NCBI GenBank assembly: GCA_025201805.1
Contig: MU619242.1
Location: 267,507 to 331,506, forward strand
Length of the DNA: 64,000 bases
Reading direction: 5' to 3'
From: Parasitella parasitica
Taxonomy: Eukaryota; Mucoromycota; Mucoromycetes; Mucorales; Mucoraceae
In this document: one piece after another, positions 20,075 to 29,975 of the stretch
Layout of the letters: every line of letters begins with the position of its first letter
Numbering within the stretch: the stretch's first letter is position 1
The notes under the pieces: generated by a model
What the model was told of the DNA's origin: nothing
What the model saw: the letters and a program-made list of their open reading frames with translations, nothing else
The model's database searches: none
Position numbers and translations under genes: made by a program

Positions 20075-21101
20075 TTAATATGTATAATGCAAAGTTGGGA
20101 ATAACAAAAATAAAGAAGATGTTATCTTCTTATTTATACATATATGTAAGTGTATTTTATTGGCAAATATACACTTCACAGTATATTTTCCTCTGGGAAT
20201 TTATTGTGTTGTGGCACTGCTCTTATATGTATATGTAATACATATGCACATCCTTGAAATAAAACATGAGCATTTTACCGGCTCAGTAAAACTTTTAAAA
20301 TTAAAGATACAAGTTCAAGTATATGCAGTATAATTAATGTAGGTTATCAGCGGTTTGAGACGCTAAATGCAGTAAGAGAAATCCTCTACAGGAAAAGTCT
20401 TAAAAAAATGATTTTTGAATAATAATGGAGAGACTGGAGTAAAATAAACTGAATTCTTATCATGAGATGCTGCCATTTCATTGCAATATTAATAGCTACC
20501 ATTACAGAGATAGACAAGTGGTAGCATAAGAAACGGCAAGTGCCAAAATAACATGCTGTGCCAGAAGTAAGATTGAAATGGCATGTTTACCAGACAAAAA
20601 AATCTGCGCATCGCATGAATGAAAAGAATATGCTAAAAATACCAATTTTGATCCTTTATAGATCGAGAACGTTAACAAATATACTTAATATTTATATTCA
20701 AGTAAATTACAACAGTTGCAACCAAGCATCAAATTCAATATATTTCCATTTTAAGAGTCTTCTTGAAATCATCTTCAAATTATTATTTCCATGTTTATGT
20801 TTGTTATAAGTAGTGTTTTAGGGTCAAACAATGACAAAAGTTGTCTATTGAACATGGTTAATATTTTATATGGAAAGTACTAGAAGATGTCTCAATTGCT
20901 TCTCGACTCGAATTGATATGATAGATAGGAGATGTTTGAAACATAGAATATTAAGCCCGTCGTTTATGTTGATTAACATAGGTATGGTGAAGGCTATCTA
21001 AGCATAACTTGATTTCTATCGATAGGTGTATGTAAAACAGTTTTTATTTTTGTTGGTTTTTTTTCATAAACAATCGCAAGCAGATAGATACTTGGCTACT
21101 A
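20075..21101. other. Gene-poor stretch leading into repeat territory
   Basis: Upstream region of the RRM gene, then AT-rich DNA without a credible coding frame. It contains one copy of a dispersed repeat (20980-21095) that recurs at about 22005-22140. Confidence 0.4.
20980..21095 (+). repeat. Dispersed repeat C, copy 1
   Basis: Shares the order GCTATCTAAGCAT, TTTCTAT, CAGTTTTT and a CATAA...CGCAAG tail with a second copy at 22005-22140, about 1 kb away in the same orientation and diverged by indels. The origin is unknown; no terminal repeats were seen. Confidence 0.6.
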
Positions 21102-21280
21102 CAGTCGACGAAACTAGGTTGGGCCAGTAAGTTGGGTCATCTTAAAATTGAATTTGGCGTCCCAATTTCATATTGCTGTCCCATTTTCATACTGGTGTCC
21201 CACTTTCATTGCGACGTCCAAATTCAATTTTAAGATGACCCAAATTTTTTCTTACTGGCCCAACCTAGTTTCGTCTACTG
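21102..21280. mobile_element. Tc1/mariner-type MITE with TA target duplication
   Basis: A 179-bp foldback element. The left end reads CAGTCGACGAAACTAGGTTG and the right end is its reverse complement with one mismatch; the inverted repeats extend inward about 55 bp with a short indel. Both ends are flanked by TA (21100-21101 and 21281-21282), the target duplication of Tc1/mariner transposons, and the CAGT...ACTG termini are typical of that superfamily. The centre (about 21159-21217) holds three 19-bp tandem units (GTCCCANTTTCAT...). It is too short to encode a transposase, so it must be moved in trans. The Tc1-like element at 55962-57081 has different ends and is not the source. Confidence 0.9.
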
Positions 21281-22004
21281 TAAAAGAGCCGTATAACTGA
21301 GATCTAACATGGAAAAAATAGAATTGACTCACCCCTACTTGTTGTCAACATTTGTATCAATGTTTTCATTGATATGAATTTGCGGGATTGAGCTTTAAGA
21401 CCATTTGCGTCTGTATTATCAAATGAAAGAAACCAATTAAATTGGGCATAAAACAGACCTTATTTTGTTCTTTATCAAAGCTTATAAGCATTTGTATGCA
21501 TTTCTTTATCTAAAAATACTATGGCTTTATGCTGTTAACTTTATAGATGCTGTTCTGAATACTACTTAAGACTGATTTATTTTGTACAGCCCTCATGGAT
21601 TTACTGACCTATAAATCAAATGATTAATCTTATTATACTTTCTTCCCTTTTCCACATTTTGATTTTAGTAATGTTTGATATGCATGATTTTTGTTACATT
21701 GAGACTCTATATTAAATAAATAATTAGGCGTGGTTTTCGCTATCTGAGCATGTTTATTAGAAGTTATTGTGTATATGCGTAGAGTTTGACTTATAATTAA
21801 TCATAACTTCTGCTAAACAAACAATAAAACCAAAATCAAACTTGGAAAACATAGGATCGACTCAGGGATATGAAATAAAAACGTCTGTAGCAATAAAAAT
21901 AAGCGTATATAAAAAGTTTTCAGAAGAAAACAGTGATTTTAACAATAAAATACATATAAGCGCTTGTAACTTCTGGCACAGACAAAATTGATGATGGTTT
22001 TAGG

Positions 22005-22140
22005 CTTGATTAATACAGGCATAATCAGAGCTATCTAAGCATCACTTTGTTTCTATTGGACGATGTTGCTATCAGAAGCCATATGCAAAAACAGTTTTTG
22101 TTTTCATAATTGACAAACACTTGCAAGTATTTGCAAAAAT
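22005..22140 (+). repeat. Dispersed repeat C, copy 2
   Basis: Diverged copy of 20980-21095, with the same order of conserved blocks and a 20-25 bp insertion after TTTCTATTGG. Confidence 0.6.
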
Positions 22141-22298
22141 TCCGGCGTAGCATTTGCTAAATAGACTCTAAAACCAAAATAGAACTCAAAGCACATAGAA
22201 TACCGCTGTTTATTGAGATTCGTCGCATAAGTAATATGTTTTTTCTGTAAGTTTACATAATAAATAACTTTGTTTTTTCAGTTTAATTTGCTGTAATC

Positions 22299-22324
22299 AT
22301 ATAAAGGCTACATATGTCATATCT
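22299..22324 (+). repeat. 26-bp dispersed repeat, copy 1
   Basis: Identical over 26 bp to 30615-30640 (core AAAGGCTACATATGTCATAT). The two copies flank the retrotransposon cluster, about 8.3 kb apart, in the same orientation. Confidence 0.75.
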
Positions 22325-23708
22325 AACATAGTTATGATGTGCGGATTGTTATGCGCAGAGGATATATAGTTATGACCTGCTCAAAAAAATGTATGACTTT
22401 ATAAAAATAAAATCAGATACAAAAACTAATGACTTTATTGATAAGAAAATGCCATCTTTTTATACTAGATTATATCTATTGTAACACTATTTGTCATCAT
22501 GGTTAAACATTGAACTTGGTATGTAAATACCAAGTTTATTACATGTTCTATTGTACATTAATAGCTTATTCCTTGTCATTGTATACAAAGAATTACCAAT
22601 CTAATAATTGCCTAATCTCATGCCTTTCTGGCACAACAATCTCTATTTATATTATTTGGGTGTCGTCTTACTAGCAGACAATTGTTTCGTTATTTCTTCT
22701 TAACGGTTCCATTATTCTTTATATGTTGTGTTATGAATTCTAAACAGCCGTTCTGGCTAAGTAGTATACTATTATACTACTTGGGTTGATTAGAGATGGT
22801 CATTCATCAGGACAATATAATAATTCTATCGTAGCTATTTTAATCTTACGTGAGTGTGAATATTATTGAGTTGTTTCTTAACGTTGTTGATCTAACGATG
22901 GATCAAGGACGGCATTTTAAGCATGATTCTATTCATGCGATTAGGAAGCTTTCTTTGTTTGATGAATTGTTCCTTTTTAGGCTTTAGTTTGTGGCACAAC
23001 ATGCTATTTTGACATATGTCAATTTCTATCCTTGCTATATTTGTTTATCTTTGTAGTCATAGCTTCTAGTAGTATTGGGAAGATGATAATATTTTATGAT
23101 GGGAATCTAGTCTTGTTCACTTTAGTGCGTCTCTAGGAACTGGGAAAATGCATCTGAAGCATAGATCTTATATATATGGAATAAGCTCGTAGCACATACT
23201 AACAGTAGTAAATGTCTAAGTTTCCTGTCAAGATATAAGTATAGGTCTTCTATAGAGCGTCATCAATCCTAATGGTGCCATCTCTGTTTAGAATAACAAA
23301 ATATAGACAGAAAAAATACAATTAGAACTGAATATATTTATTTTGCTATTCCAAGATTGAATGAAGATTTAAACTAGTGTATGTTTTGAAGGTATTTATA
23401 GTTATTTGACAGTGCCGCAGCAATAGGACCATGATCTAGGATGAGGGATAATTGGTTACATCTTGAACCAATCCCTAGGAGCTTGGTGGATAAGAGTTTC
23501 CGAGTTACCAGTAAGACAAGAGCATAGATACATATGAAGGATAGAATGTTGTTCCTAGTTGATTTATCAGAATTGTTGGGTTAAAAAGATAATAAAAACC
23601 AAATGTTAACGAGATACGAAAACTTAAAGATACTTTATTTAAGATCGAAATTGCATCTGCTATTTATACTTTTTACAACTACATAAATTTATGGTGACTT
23701 ATTTAGAT

Positions 23709-23764
23709 TGTTATATCAATAACATGGCAAAGTCTCACATCAGGATCTCAGATCAGTCCCAGGG
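23709..23764 (-). repeat. LTR-B fragment (3' end, inverted) interrupted by the gypsy element
   Basis: Reverse complement of the last 56 bp of LTR-B (TGTTATATCAATAACATGGC...). The missing part resumes at 29816-29975, after the gypsy element and extra inverted LTR material. The gypsy element therefore inserted into a pre-existing LTR-B copy. Confidence 0.85.
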
Positions 23765-24162
23765 TGTTATAGATCAGTATAAACTGATCATCACATAAAA
23801 AGAATCTCCGTAAATTGTATCAATATGAACTTCAAATTACCCAGAATATTCCACAAAGATTACAATCGTCAAGACCAGGCTAGCATGGATTTAAGAAGAC
23901 GTAATCCAATATCAAGAACAAATAGAAACAACTCCAACACTCGTCAAATCTGCCATTGGTTATCTCTTTATCAATCCTTGCTGCCAAAACGTCCTGGATG
24001 AATAATCCAATATAATTTAGCTTCAAATCCATAATCATTTACCCTTGGAAAACTAGTATAAAAAGATAGTTTTTAATTGACATTTGATGAGCTTCATCTA
24101 AAAAATAAATAACAGTTTTAAAAAGTATTTTTTTTTACATATTTTTTACTAGTAATTTCACA
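23765..24162 (+). repeat. 5' LTR (family A)
   Basis: 398 bp, starting TGTTATAG and ending TTTCACA. It matches 29007-29406. A TATAAAAAG box lies at about 24057-24065, suggesting transcription starts in the last 80-100 bp. A palindrome-like GATCAGTATAAACTGATC lies near the left end. Confidence 0.93.
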
Positions 24163-24165
24163 TTT

Positions 24166-24176
24166 TACTTTTTAAA
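24166..24176 (+). promoter_or_regulatory. Candidate self-primer binding site
   Basis: TACTTTTTAAA, 4 nt after the 5' LTR, is the exact reverse complement of TTTAAAAAGTA at 24117-24127 inside the LTR near the expected transcript start. No tRNA-complementary TGG-type site is present. Tf1/sushi-type chromoviruses prime reverse transcription with their own transcript 5' end. The match is A/T-rich, so chance is possible. Confidence 0.35.
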
Positions 24177-24192
24177 TTCTACTACCATCAAA

Positions 24193-25551
24193 ATGTCTAC
24201 TACCTCTCAACAACGTCGTGAATCCAATGCCTCCTCTTCTGCCTCTACTCAAGAAGGTCCTGGCCCCATGGAGATCGACAACTCGTCTGACTCTTCTAAA
24301 GATGTTACTGTCGGCCAAACTCAAGAAATCAAGAATCCTATCAAGGTGTTGGGTCATGCTGACCAAATCGTTGCCTCTTTAACTCAAGAAATTACCAATC
24401 TATTTGATCAATATACTAATCTCATGAGTTCAGAGCCTCTGTCACCTGCTACTGCTGAAGCCAGGGAGCGATACGAAAAGGCAGTATCTTCCTTGGATGG
24501 GTACAAGCAAACCCAGGCTTCTTTCAAGAACCAATTTGTCAAGAAAATTGAACTGCCTACATCTACTTCGATTCATTCAAGAGCTATTGTACCGTCAGGT
24601 CTTCCATTCTTGCAATTAAATGGTGATTACCGTTGGAAGGCGAATGAAGAAACATTTGATTCTGCCTATGATTTCTGTGTATCTTTCCAAAAGGTACTGA
24701 ATGCTCACCTGCAAGAACTGAACTCGAATTGGGAACGTCTTCTGCCAATGTCTTTAAATGGTGAGCAGGTATCGTGGTTCCAGGAAAATCTGGCAAACAA
24801 GGGTCTCTCTTGGGAACAAGCTCGCTCCAGTATCTTGGATACTTTTGATACGCCATATCGAAAATTTTTACTCATGGCTCAAGTGGGCTCCATGCGCCAA
24901 AGGGAAAAAGAAACTAATAGAGAATACGCTAGCAGATTCCAAAAGCTTCGTAGAGAAGCTGGAATTGAGGATGGTACTTCTCTTGCAGTTTCGTTCTTTG
25001 TTTCTTTAAGGGACACTGTAAAATCTCAATCGCAAGTAGCCATTGCCTCTCATTTTGGGTCTTCTCTGCCAACTTCAATTAACCAAATGATTGATCTCGT
25101 CAACGCAGCAGGTGATGACTCGGGTCTGGTTAACTATAAAAACCAAAACAATTACTATTCCAATAAGCGGGCTAAACGAACCGATGAAAATGAGGAAAAT
25201 AACAATATATGCAAGTACTGTAAAAAAGTAGCTTGGTTTAAAGGCCATCGTTGCGATGAATATGTTCAACATATGAAGCAAAAGAAATTTAGTAGAATTT
25301 CCCGTATGGCCAAAAGAAGCTATAATCAACATCAAAAAGAAATTACTGAGCCTTGGAACTCATTTGCAGCTCAAAATGAAGAAGCATTAACATGTAAGCA
25401 AAAATTTGTAACTAAAGACTTCAAAATTTCTAATAATGATTCAATTATATTTCCAATTAGAATCAATGGTGGTAATGAAATGTCTCTTTTAGACACTGGT
25501 GCCTCAACTTTAGCGCAGTTGATTATCAATTTTGTCGAGCAAATAAAATAG
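24193..25551 (+). CDS. Gag polyprotein with start of protease
   Basis: 452 codons from a good ATG just after the LTR (CAAAATGTCTAC). A Ser/Thr/Gln-rich start precedes a retrotransposon gag capsid-like region (about residues 150-310, including WERLLPMSLNGEQVSWF). A variant zinc knuckle CKYCKKVAWFKGHRC (C-x2-C...GH-x-C, residues about 338-352) is typical of gypsy gag. The C-terminus enters the aspartic protease with LLDTGAS at 25486-25506. The frame then runs into a non-homologous tail and stops at 25551, while the rest of the protease is open in the -1 frame. Function: virus-like particle shell and RNA binding. Confidence 0.88.
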   Translation: MSTTSQQRRESNASSSASTQEGPGPMEIDNSSDSSKDVTVGQTQEIKNPIKVLGHADQIVASLTQEITNLFDQYTNLMSSEPLSPATAEARERYEKAVSSLDGYKQTQASFKNQFVKKIELPTSTSIHSRAIVPSGLPFLQLNGDYRWKANEETFDSAYDFCVSFQKVLNAHLQELNSNWERLLPMSLNGEQVSWFQENLANKGLSWEQARSSILDTFDTPYRKFLLMAQVGSMRQREKETNREYASRFQKLRREAGIEDGTSLAVSFFVSLRDTVKSQSQVAIASHFGSSLPTSINQMIDLVNAAGDDSGLVNYKNQNNYYSNKRAKRTDENEENNNICKYCKKVAWFKGHRCDEYVQHMKQKKFSRISRMAKRSYNQHQKEITEPWNSFAAQNEEALTCKQKFVTKDFKISNNDSIIFPIRINGGNEMSLLDTGASTLAQLIINFVEQIK

Positions 25552-28500
25552 CTATAAATCATGATTATATAAATGAAACTGATAATTACATAAAACTTGC
25601 TGACTCTAACTCATTTGTAAAGCGTATTGGAACTTGTAAATTAAATGTAACTTGTAACAATAAGATACTCAGAGATCTCACCTTTGAAGTAATGAATTTA
25701 AACAATTCTGAGTATAATGTAAGCATTGGATTAAATCACATGCATGCCTTTGGAATTGGTATTACAGGACTTCCAATTTCTCATGATAATACATTGAACA
25801 ATTCTAATGAAAACGAAAAGAAATCTTTGACATTATTAAATAATTACAAAAATACAAGTGCCTTGTTACAATCAATTGAAGAAGATAACAAAAAAATTGA
25901 AGATTGTCCAGCCATGCCCACAAACGAATACCGGGAGGCATTGCAAATTATTCAACCTTTAATTGATGAAAATCAAAATATACCAAAGGGAAGTTTTTGT
26001 ACAATCCCAGAAAGTGAAGTCTCATTAGAGACACCTAAAGGAAAAACAGCTTTTAGAAGACCATATCCTGTACCACTTGTATACCATAAAATAGTGGATG
26101 ATCAAATAACAGAATGGCTGGATAATGGCATAATTAAACCTGCAGACTCCCTATCAGAATGGAACTGTCCGCTAACTATTGTCAAAAAGACAAATGGTAA
26201 AGGAGAAATAACAGGACACAGAGTATGTCATGATCCAAGACATGTCAATGCCCTATTACAGGTTAAAGATCGGATGCCCTTACCAATTATTAGTGAATTG
26301 TTTGAGGACTTGAAAGGTGCTGTTGTCTACAGCACCTGCGACTTAAAATCGGCATTCAATTCTCTAAAATTGAATTCTCAACATGCCCACAAACTAAATT
26401 TTACATGGCGTGATAAGCAGTATACACCTATAGGCACCGTTTTTGGGATTTCCCATGTCTCATCCGTAATGATGCGCACTATGAGCATTGTATTAGGAGG
26501 CAATGAATTTAAAGCCTTTACTAGATTTTTCATTGATGACATAGTAATTTTTAGCACATGTATAGAAGAACACAGAATTCACATTGAAAAAGTAATTAAA
26601 AGACTCACAGAAGTTAACCTGAAATTGCAACCAAAGAAATGCAAATTTTTCCAAAATCAAATTGACTTATTAGGCTTCCATATTGCCCCAAGAGGTATAT
26701 CCTTAGACAGAAGAAAGCTTGTCAATGTCATAGAATTCCCACAACCGAAATCATTCAAAGATATACAAAGATATACAGGTTTAATCCAATACTTTGCTCC
26801 ATTAATCCCAAACATCTCTCAATTAATGGCTCCTTTGAATCCACTGAGATACGAAAAAAATCTTGTCAAGATCTGGAACGCCGATCATCAAAAAGCTTTT
26901 GAAAACCTAAAAAAAGCACTATTAAATGATACCGTCCTATCATTTCCTGACTTGAATCATGATTTTTATGTTGGAACAGACGCAAGTAATGTTGGAACAG
27001 ACGCAAGTAATGTTGGAATAGGAGTTATTCTATACCAAAAAATAAATGGAGAAGTTAAATTCATTTCAATGCAAGCAAAATCATTATCCAAAAGTGAACG
27101 TAATTATTCTGCCACCAAAAGGGAACTCTTGGCTGTAGTATACGCTTTGAAGAAATTCCATAAATATCTATTTGGGAAGCCCTTTATCTTATACACGGAT
27201 CATAAAGCCTTAACATACCTGCATACTCAACGTATTGCCAACGCCATGATGATTTCTTGGTTGGATACCATCCTGCAGTATGATTTTCAAATCGTGCATT
27301 TAAGTGGAATAAAAAACGTTTTACCTGATACATTATCACGATTGTTTGAAGCTGACGAACCCTTAAATGAACTGGGAGGGGGTAAAGGTAAGAACAAAAA
27401 TCTAATAAGCAGAGCTGCATCCTTACTTACTGATATTGATTTACCTGACATACATAGTGGTGAATATATGACACCACCAACAATAGAAGAAAGGAATCAA
27501 TTACTCGAAGAAGAACATTTAAAAGGACATTTTGCCTCTGACGCTATATACTATGCACTGAAACGTAAAGGAATATATTGGAAAGATTTAAAAAACGATG
27601 CAATAAAACTTGTAAAAAATTGTTTGCCATGTCAACAATTCAATATAGTACGTAAGGGATATAATCCATTAAGACCAATCATTAGCACTTTGCCTGGAGA
27701 CAGTTGGGGCTTAGACTTAGCCGGACCATTTAAAACGTCAACCCAAGGAAATAACTACTTATTAATTATGGTAGATGTTGCTACAAGATATTGTGTTCTT
27801 AAACCAATTCCTGATAAAAGTGCATTATCAATCTGTAAAGAACTTGTACAATTAATAACAACCTACGGCCCAATGAGAGTCATTCAATCAGATAATGGAA
27901 CCGAGTTTGTCAATGAAGCAGTACAACTATTAGCAGAACACGCAGGTTTTGAACATAGACTTATAAGCAAATGGCACCCAAGGGGTAACGGTCTATCAGA
28001 GCGATTTGTACAAAGTAGTGTAAACGTAATTAAAAAACGGGTTGCTGGAATGAGTGCTGATTGGGATATTTATGTGCCCTCCACAATGTTACATTTAAAT
28101 TGTAAATACAATGAAAGAACAAAGACACCACCATTCACTTTAATGTTTGGAAGAACTGCAAATGATTTCAAAGATTACAGTCAGGAAAAAGATGAATCAA
28201 CTCGCTTAGAAATTAATAGAGAACTACTTTCTCGAATCAAAATGATGACTGAATGTGTATTTCCAAGTATTCATGAGAGAGTCAAGCTTGTAACAGAAAA
28301 ACAAAAAGAAAGATTTGATTCTACTCATAGATTAATAAAAATACCAGAAGGTGCTTTAGTTATGATCAAAGTGCAAGAAAAGGGAAATAAACTTGACCCT
28401 AACTACATAGGCTTATACAAAGTAAAAAGGATCACAAAAGGAGGATCATATGTTCTAGAAAATGAAAAGGGACAATTAGAACCCAAGAACTTTGCTCCAT

Positions 28501-28967
28501 CTTTACTTAAAGTGGTATCCGAAGATCCAATTCAATCAACAGATGAATTTTATGATGTTGAAGCAATAGTTGCTCACAAAAAAGAGAATGGAAAATATCT
28601 ATATAATGTAAAATGGAAAGTTGACCATGATGAATATACATGGGAACCGCAGGAGCATTTTGTTGACCAAAAATTCATCACTGAATATTGGAAAAGAATT
28701 GGAAAAGTACCTGAAGACTTTTCTTGGAAAAAACAATATAAAAATGATTTCCAAAATAGGCAGAGAAAAAGAAAAGTTCAAAATACTGAGTCTCTTGCTC
28801 AAAATAAGAAACCTAAATCATATCATGTAGATAACAAATCCTCCCACAATGATCTAAAAAATAACAATTCACTATCAACTCCAGATTCATGTAAAGAAAA
28901 GAATTCTGAAATCTTTTCAAAAATTGATAGATCAAATATTATAAAAGGAAAGCGAAACCGTGAATGA
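25507..28967 (+). CDS. Pol polyprotein: protease C-terminus, RT, RNase H, integrase, chromodomain
   Basis: Open in the -1 frame relative to gag from about 25507, directly after DTGAS; the first ATG is at 25692, but homology-like protease residues precede it. Reverse transcriptase: FFIDDI catalytic aspartates at about 26527-26544. RNase H: TDAS (duplicated, see repeat) and TDHKAL. Integrase: HHCC zinc finger (H...H...CLPCQQ, about 27511-27640), then D (WGLDLAG), D (QSDNGTEF) and E (GNGLSERF), about 27700-27995. A chromodomain (YDVEAIVAHK...YTWEPQEHF) spans about 28551-28715 and would target insertion to heterochromatin marks. The tail is basic. No further stop occurs. Confidence 0.9.
26970..27011 (+). 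repeat. 21-bp tandem duplication at the RNase H catalytic site
   Basis: Two perfect copies of a 21-bp unit, each encoding VGTDASN, followed by a third partial VG. It duplicates the first RNase H aspartate (TDAS) in frame, adding 7 residues. Confidence 0.95.
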
Positions 28968-28994
28968 TTTAAGAATTGAACCTTTAATCACACT

Positions 28995-29006
28995 GGCAGG
29001 GGATAA
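28995..29006 (+). promoter_or_regulatory. Polypurine tract candidate
   Basis: Purine-rich GGCAGGGGATAA immediately before the 3' LTR, the position from which plus-strand DNA synthesis starts in LTR retrotransposons. Confidence 0.55.
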
Positions 29007-29406
29007 TGTTATAGATCAGTATAAACTGATCATCACATAAAAAGAATCTCCGTAAATTGTATCAATATGAACTTCAAATTACCCAGAATATTCCACAAAG
29101 ATTACAATCGTCAAGACCAGGCTAGCATGGATTTAAGAAGACGTAATCCAATATCAAGAACAAATAGAAACAACTCCAACACTCGTCAAATCTGCCATTG
29201 GTTATCTCTTTATCAATCCTTGCTGCCAAAACGTCCTGGATGAATAATCCAATATAATTTAGCTTCAAATCCATAATCATTTACCCTTGGAAAACTAGTA
29301 TAAAAAGATAGTTTTTAATTGAGATTTGATGAGCTTAATCTAAAAAAAATAAAGAACAGTTTTAAAAAGTATTTTTTTTTACATATTTTTTACTAGTAAT
29401 TTCACA
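29007..29406 (+). repeat. 3' LTR (family A)
   Basis: 400 bp, TGTTATAG...TTTCACA. It differs from the 5' LTR by a few changes in the region around 29323-29356. Confidence 0.93.
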
Positions 29407-29605
29407 ATAACCAATGGCAGATTTGACGAGTGTTGGAGTTGTTTCTATTTGTTCTTGATATTGGATTACGTCTTCTTAAGTCCATGCTAGCCTGGTCTTG
29501 ACGATTGTAATCTTTGTGGAATATTCTGGGTAATTTGAAGTTCATATTGATACAATTTACGGAGATTCTTTTTATGTGATGATCAGTTTATACTGATCTA
29601 TAACA
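29407..29605 (-). repeat. Inverted LTR-A fragment (first 199 bp)
   Basis: Exact-looking reverse complement of LTR-A positions 1-199 (equivalent to 23765-23963), abutting the 3' LTR with no spacer. Together with 29007-29205 it forms a 199-bp inverted repeat with a loop of about 200 bp. Confidence 0.92.
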
Positions 29606-29815
29606 GTTATGTCAAAAGTCTGATAAAATAAATCTGCCAAAGAATTACACCTTTATTCATAATACATCTCTCGATGTATTATATACACATTCATTACACT
29701 AGGGTTCTACTGTTTAGCTGCATAATGTAAATCATGACTACCCATGATTTACTGTAAGACCCTGGGACTGATCTGAGATCCTGATGTGAGACTTTGCCAT
29801 GTTATTGATATAACA
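29606..29815 (+). repeat. LTR-B copy, nearly complete
   Basis: Matches the solo LTR at 1686-1898 except that the first bases (TGT) are cut to GT at the junction and a few positions differ. It ends GATATAACA. Confidence 0.9.
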
Positions 29816-29975
29816 GGTCTTACAGTAAATCATGGGTAGTCATGATTTTTTACATTATGCAGCTAGACAGTAGAACCCTAGTTTAATGAATGTGTATATA
29901 ATACATCGAGAGATGTATTATGAATAAAGGTGTAATTCTTTGGCAGATTTATTTTATCAGACTTTTGACATAACA
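29816..29975 (-). repeat. LTR-B fragment (first about 160 bp), inverted
   Basis: Reverse complement of LTR-B positions 1-160, directly after the forward copy, forming a tail-to-tail inverted repeat. It is also the continuation of the fragment at 23709-23764, sharing GG at the break. Confidence 0.9.

Larger units (their letters stand above)
21283..23708. other. Gene-free, repeat-derived stretch
   Basis: About 2.4 kb of AT-rich DNA without credible ORFs. It holds dispersed repeat C copy 2 and one copy of a 26-bp repeat (22299-22324). No other terminal structures were recognised. Confidence 0.4.
23765..29406 (+). mobile_element. Ty3/gypsy LTR retrotransposon of the chromovirus group, nearly intact
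   Basis: A 5.64-kb element with 398-bp and 400-bp LTRs that are almost identical (a few substitutions or indels, so recent). It encodes gag with a zinc knuckle, protease, reverse transcriptase, RNase H, integrase and a C-terminal chromodomain, the order of Ty3/gypsy chromoviruses. The coding region is broken once, right after the protease DTGAS motif, and the RNase H active site carries a 21-bp tandem duplication. It is nested in an LTR-B copy and followed by an inverted LTR-A fragment. Matching 5-bp target duplications are not evident (left flank CAGGG, right flank ATAAC), pointing to later rearrangement at the right side. Confidence 0.93.

Noticed and set aside
25500-25515. Programmed -1 frameshift in gag-pol
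   Set aside because: No slippery heptamer or evident downstream pseudoknot, and its location inside the protease active-site loop is unlikely; a single-base deletion is simpler.
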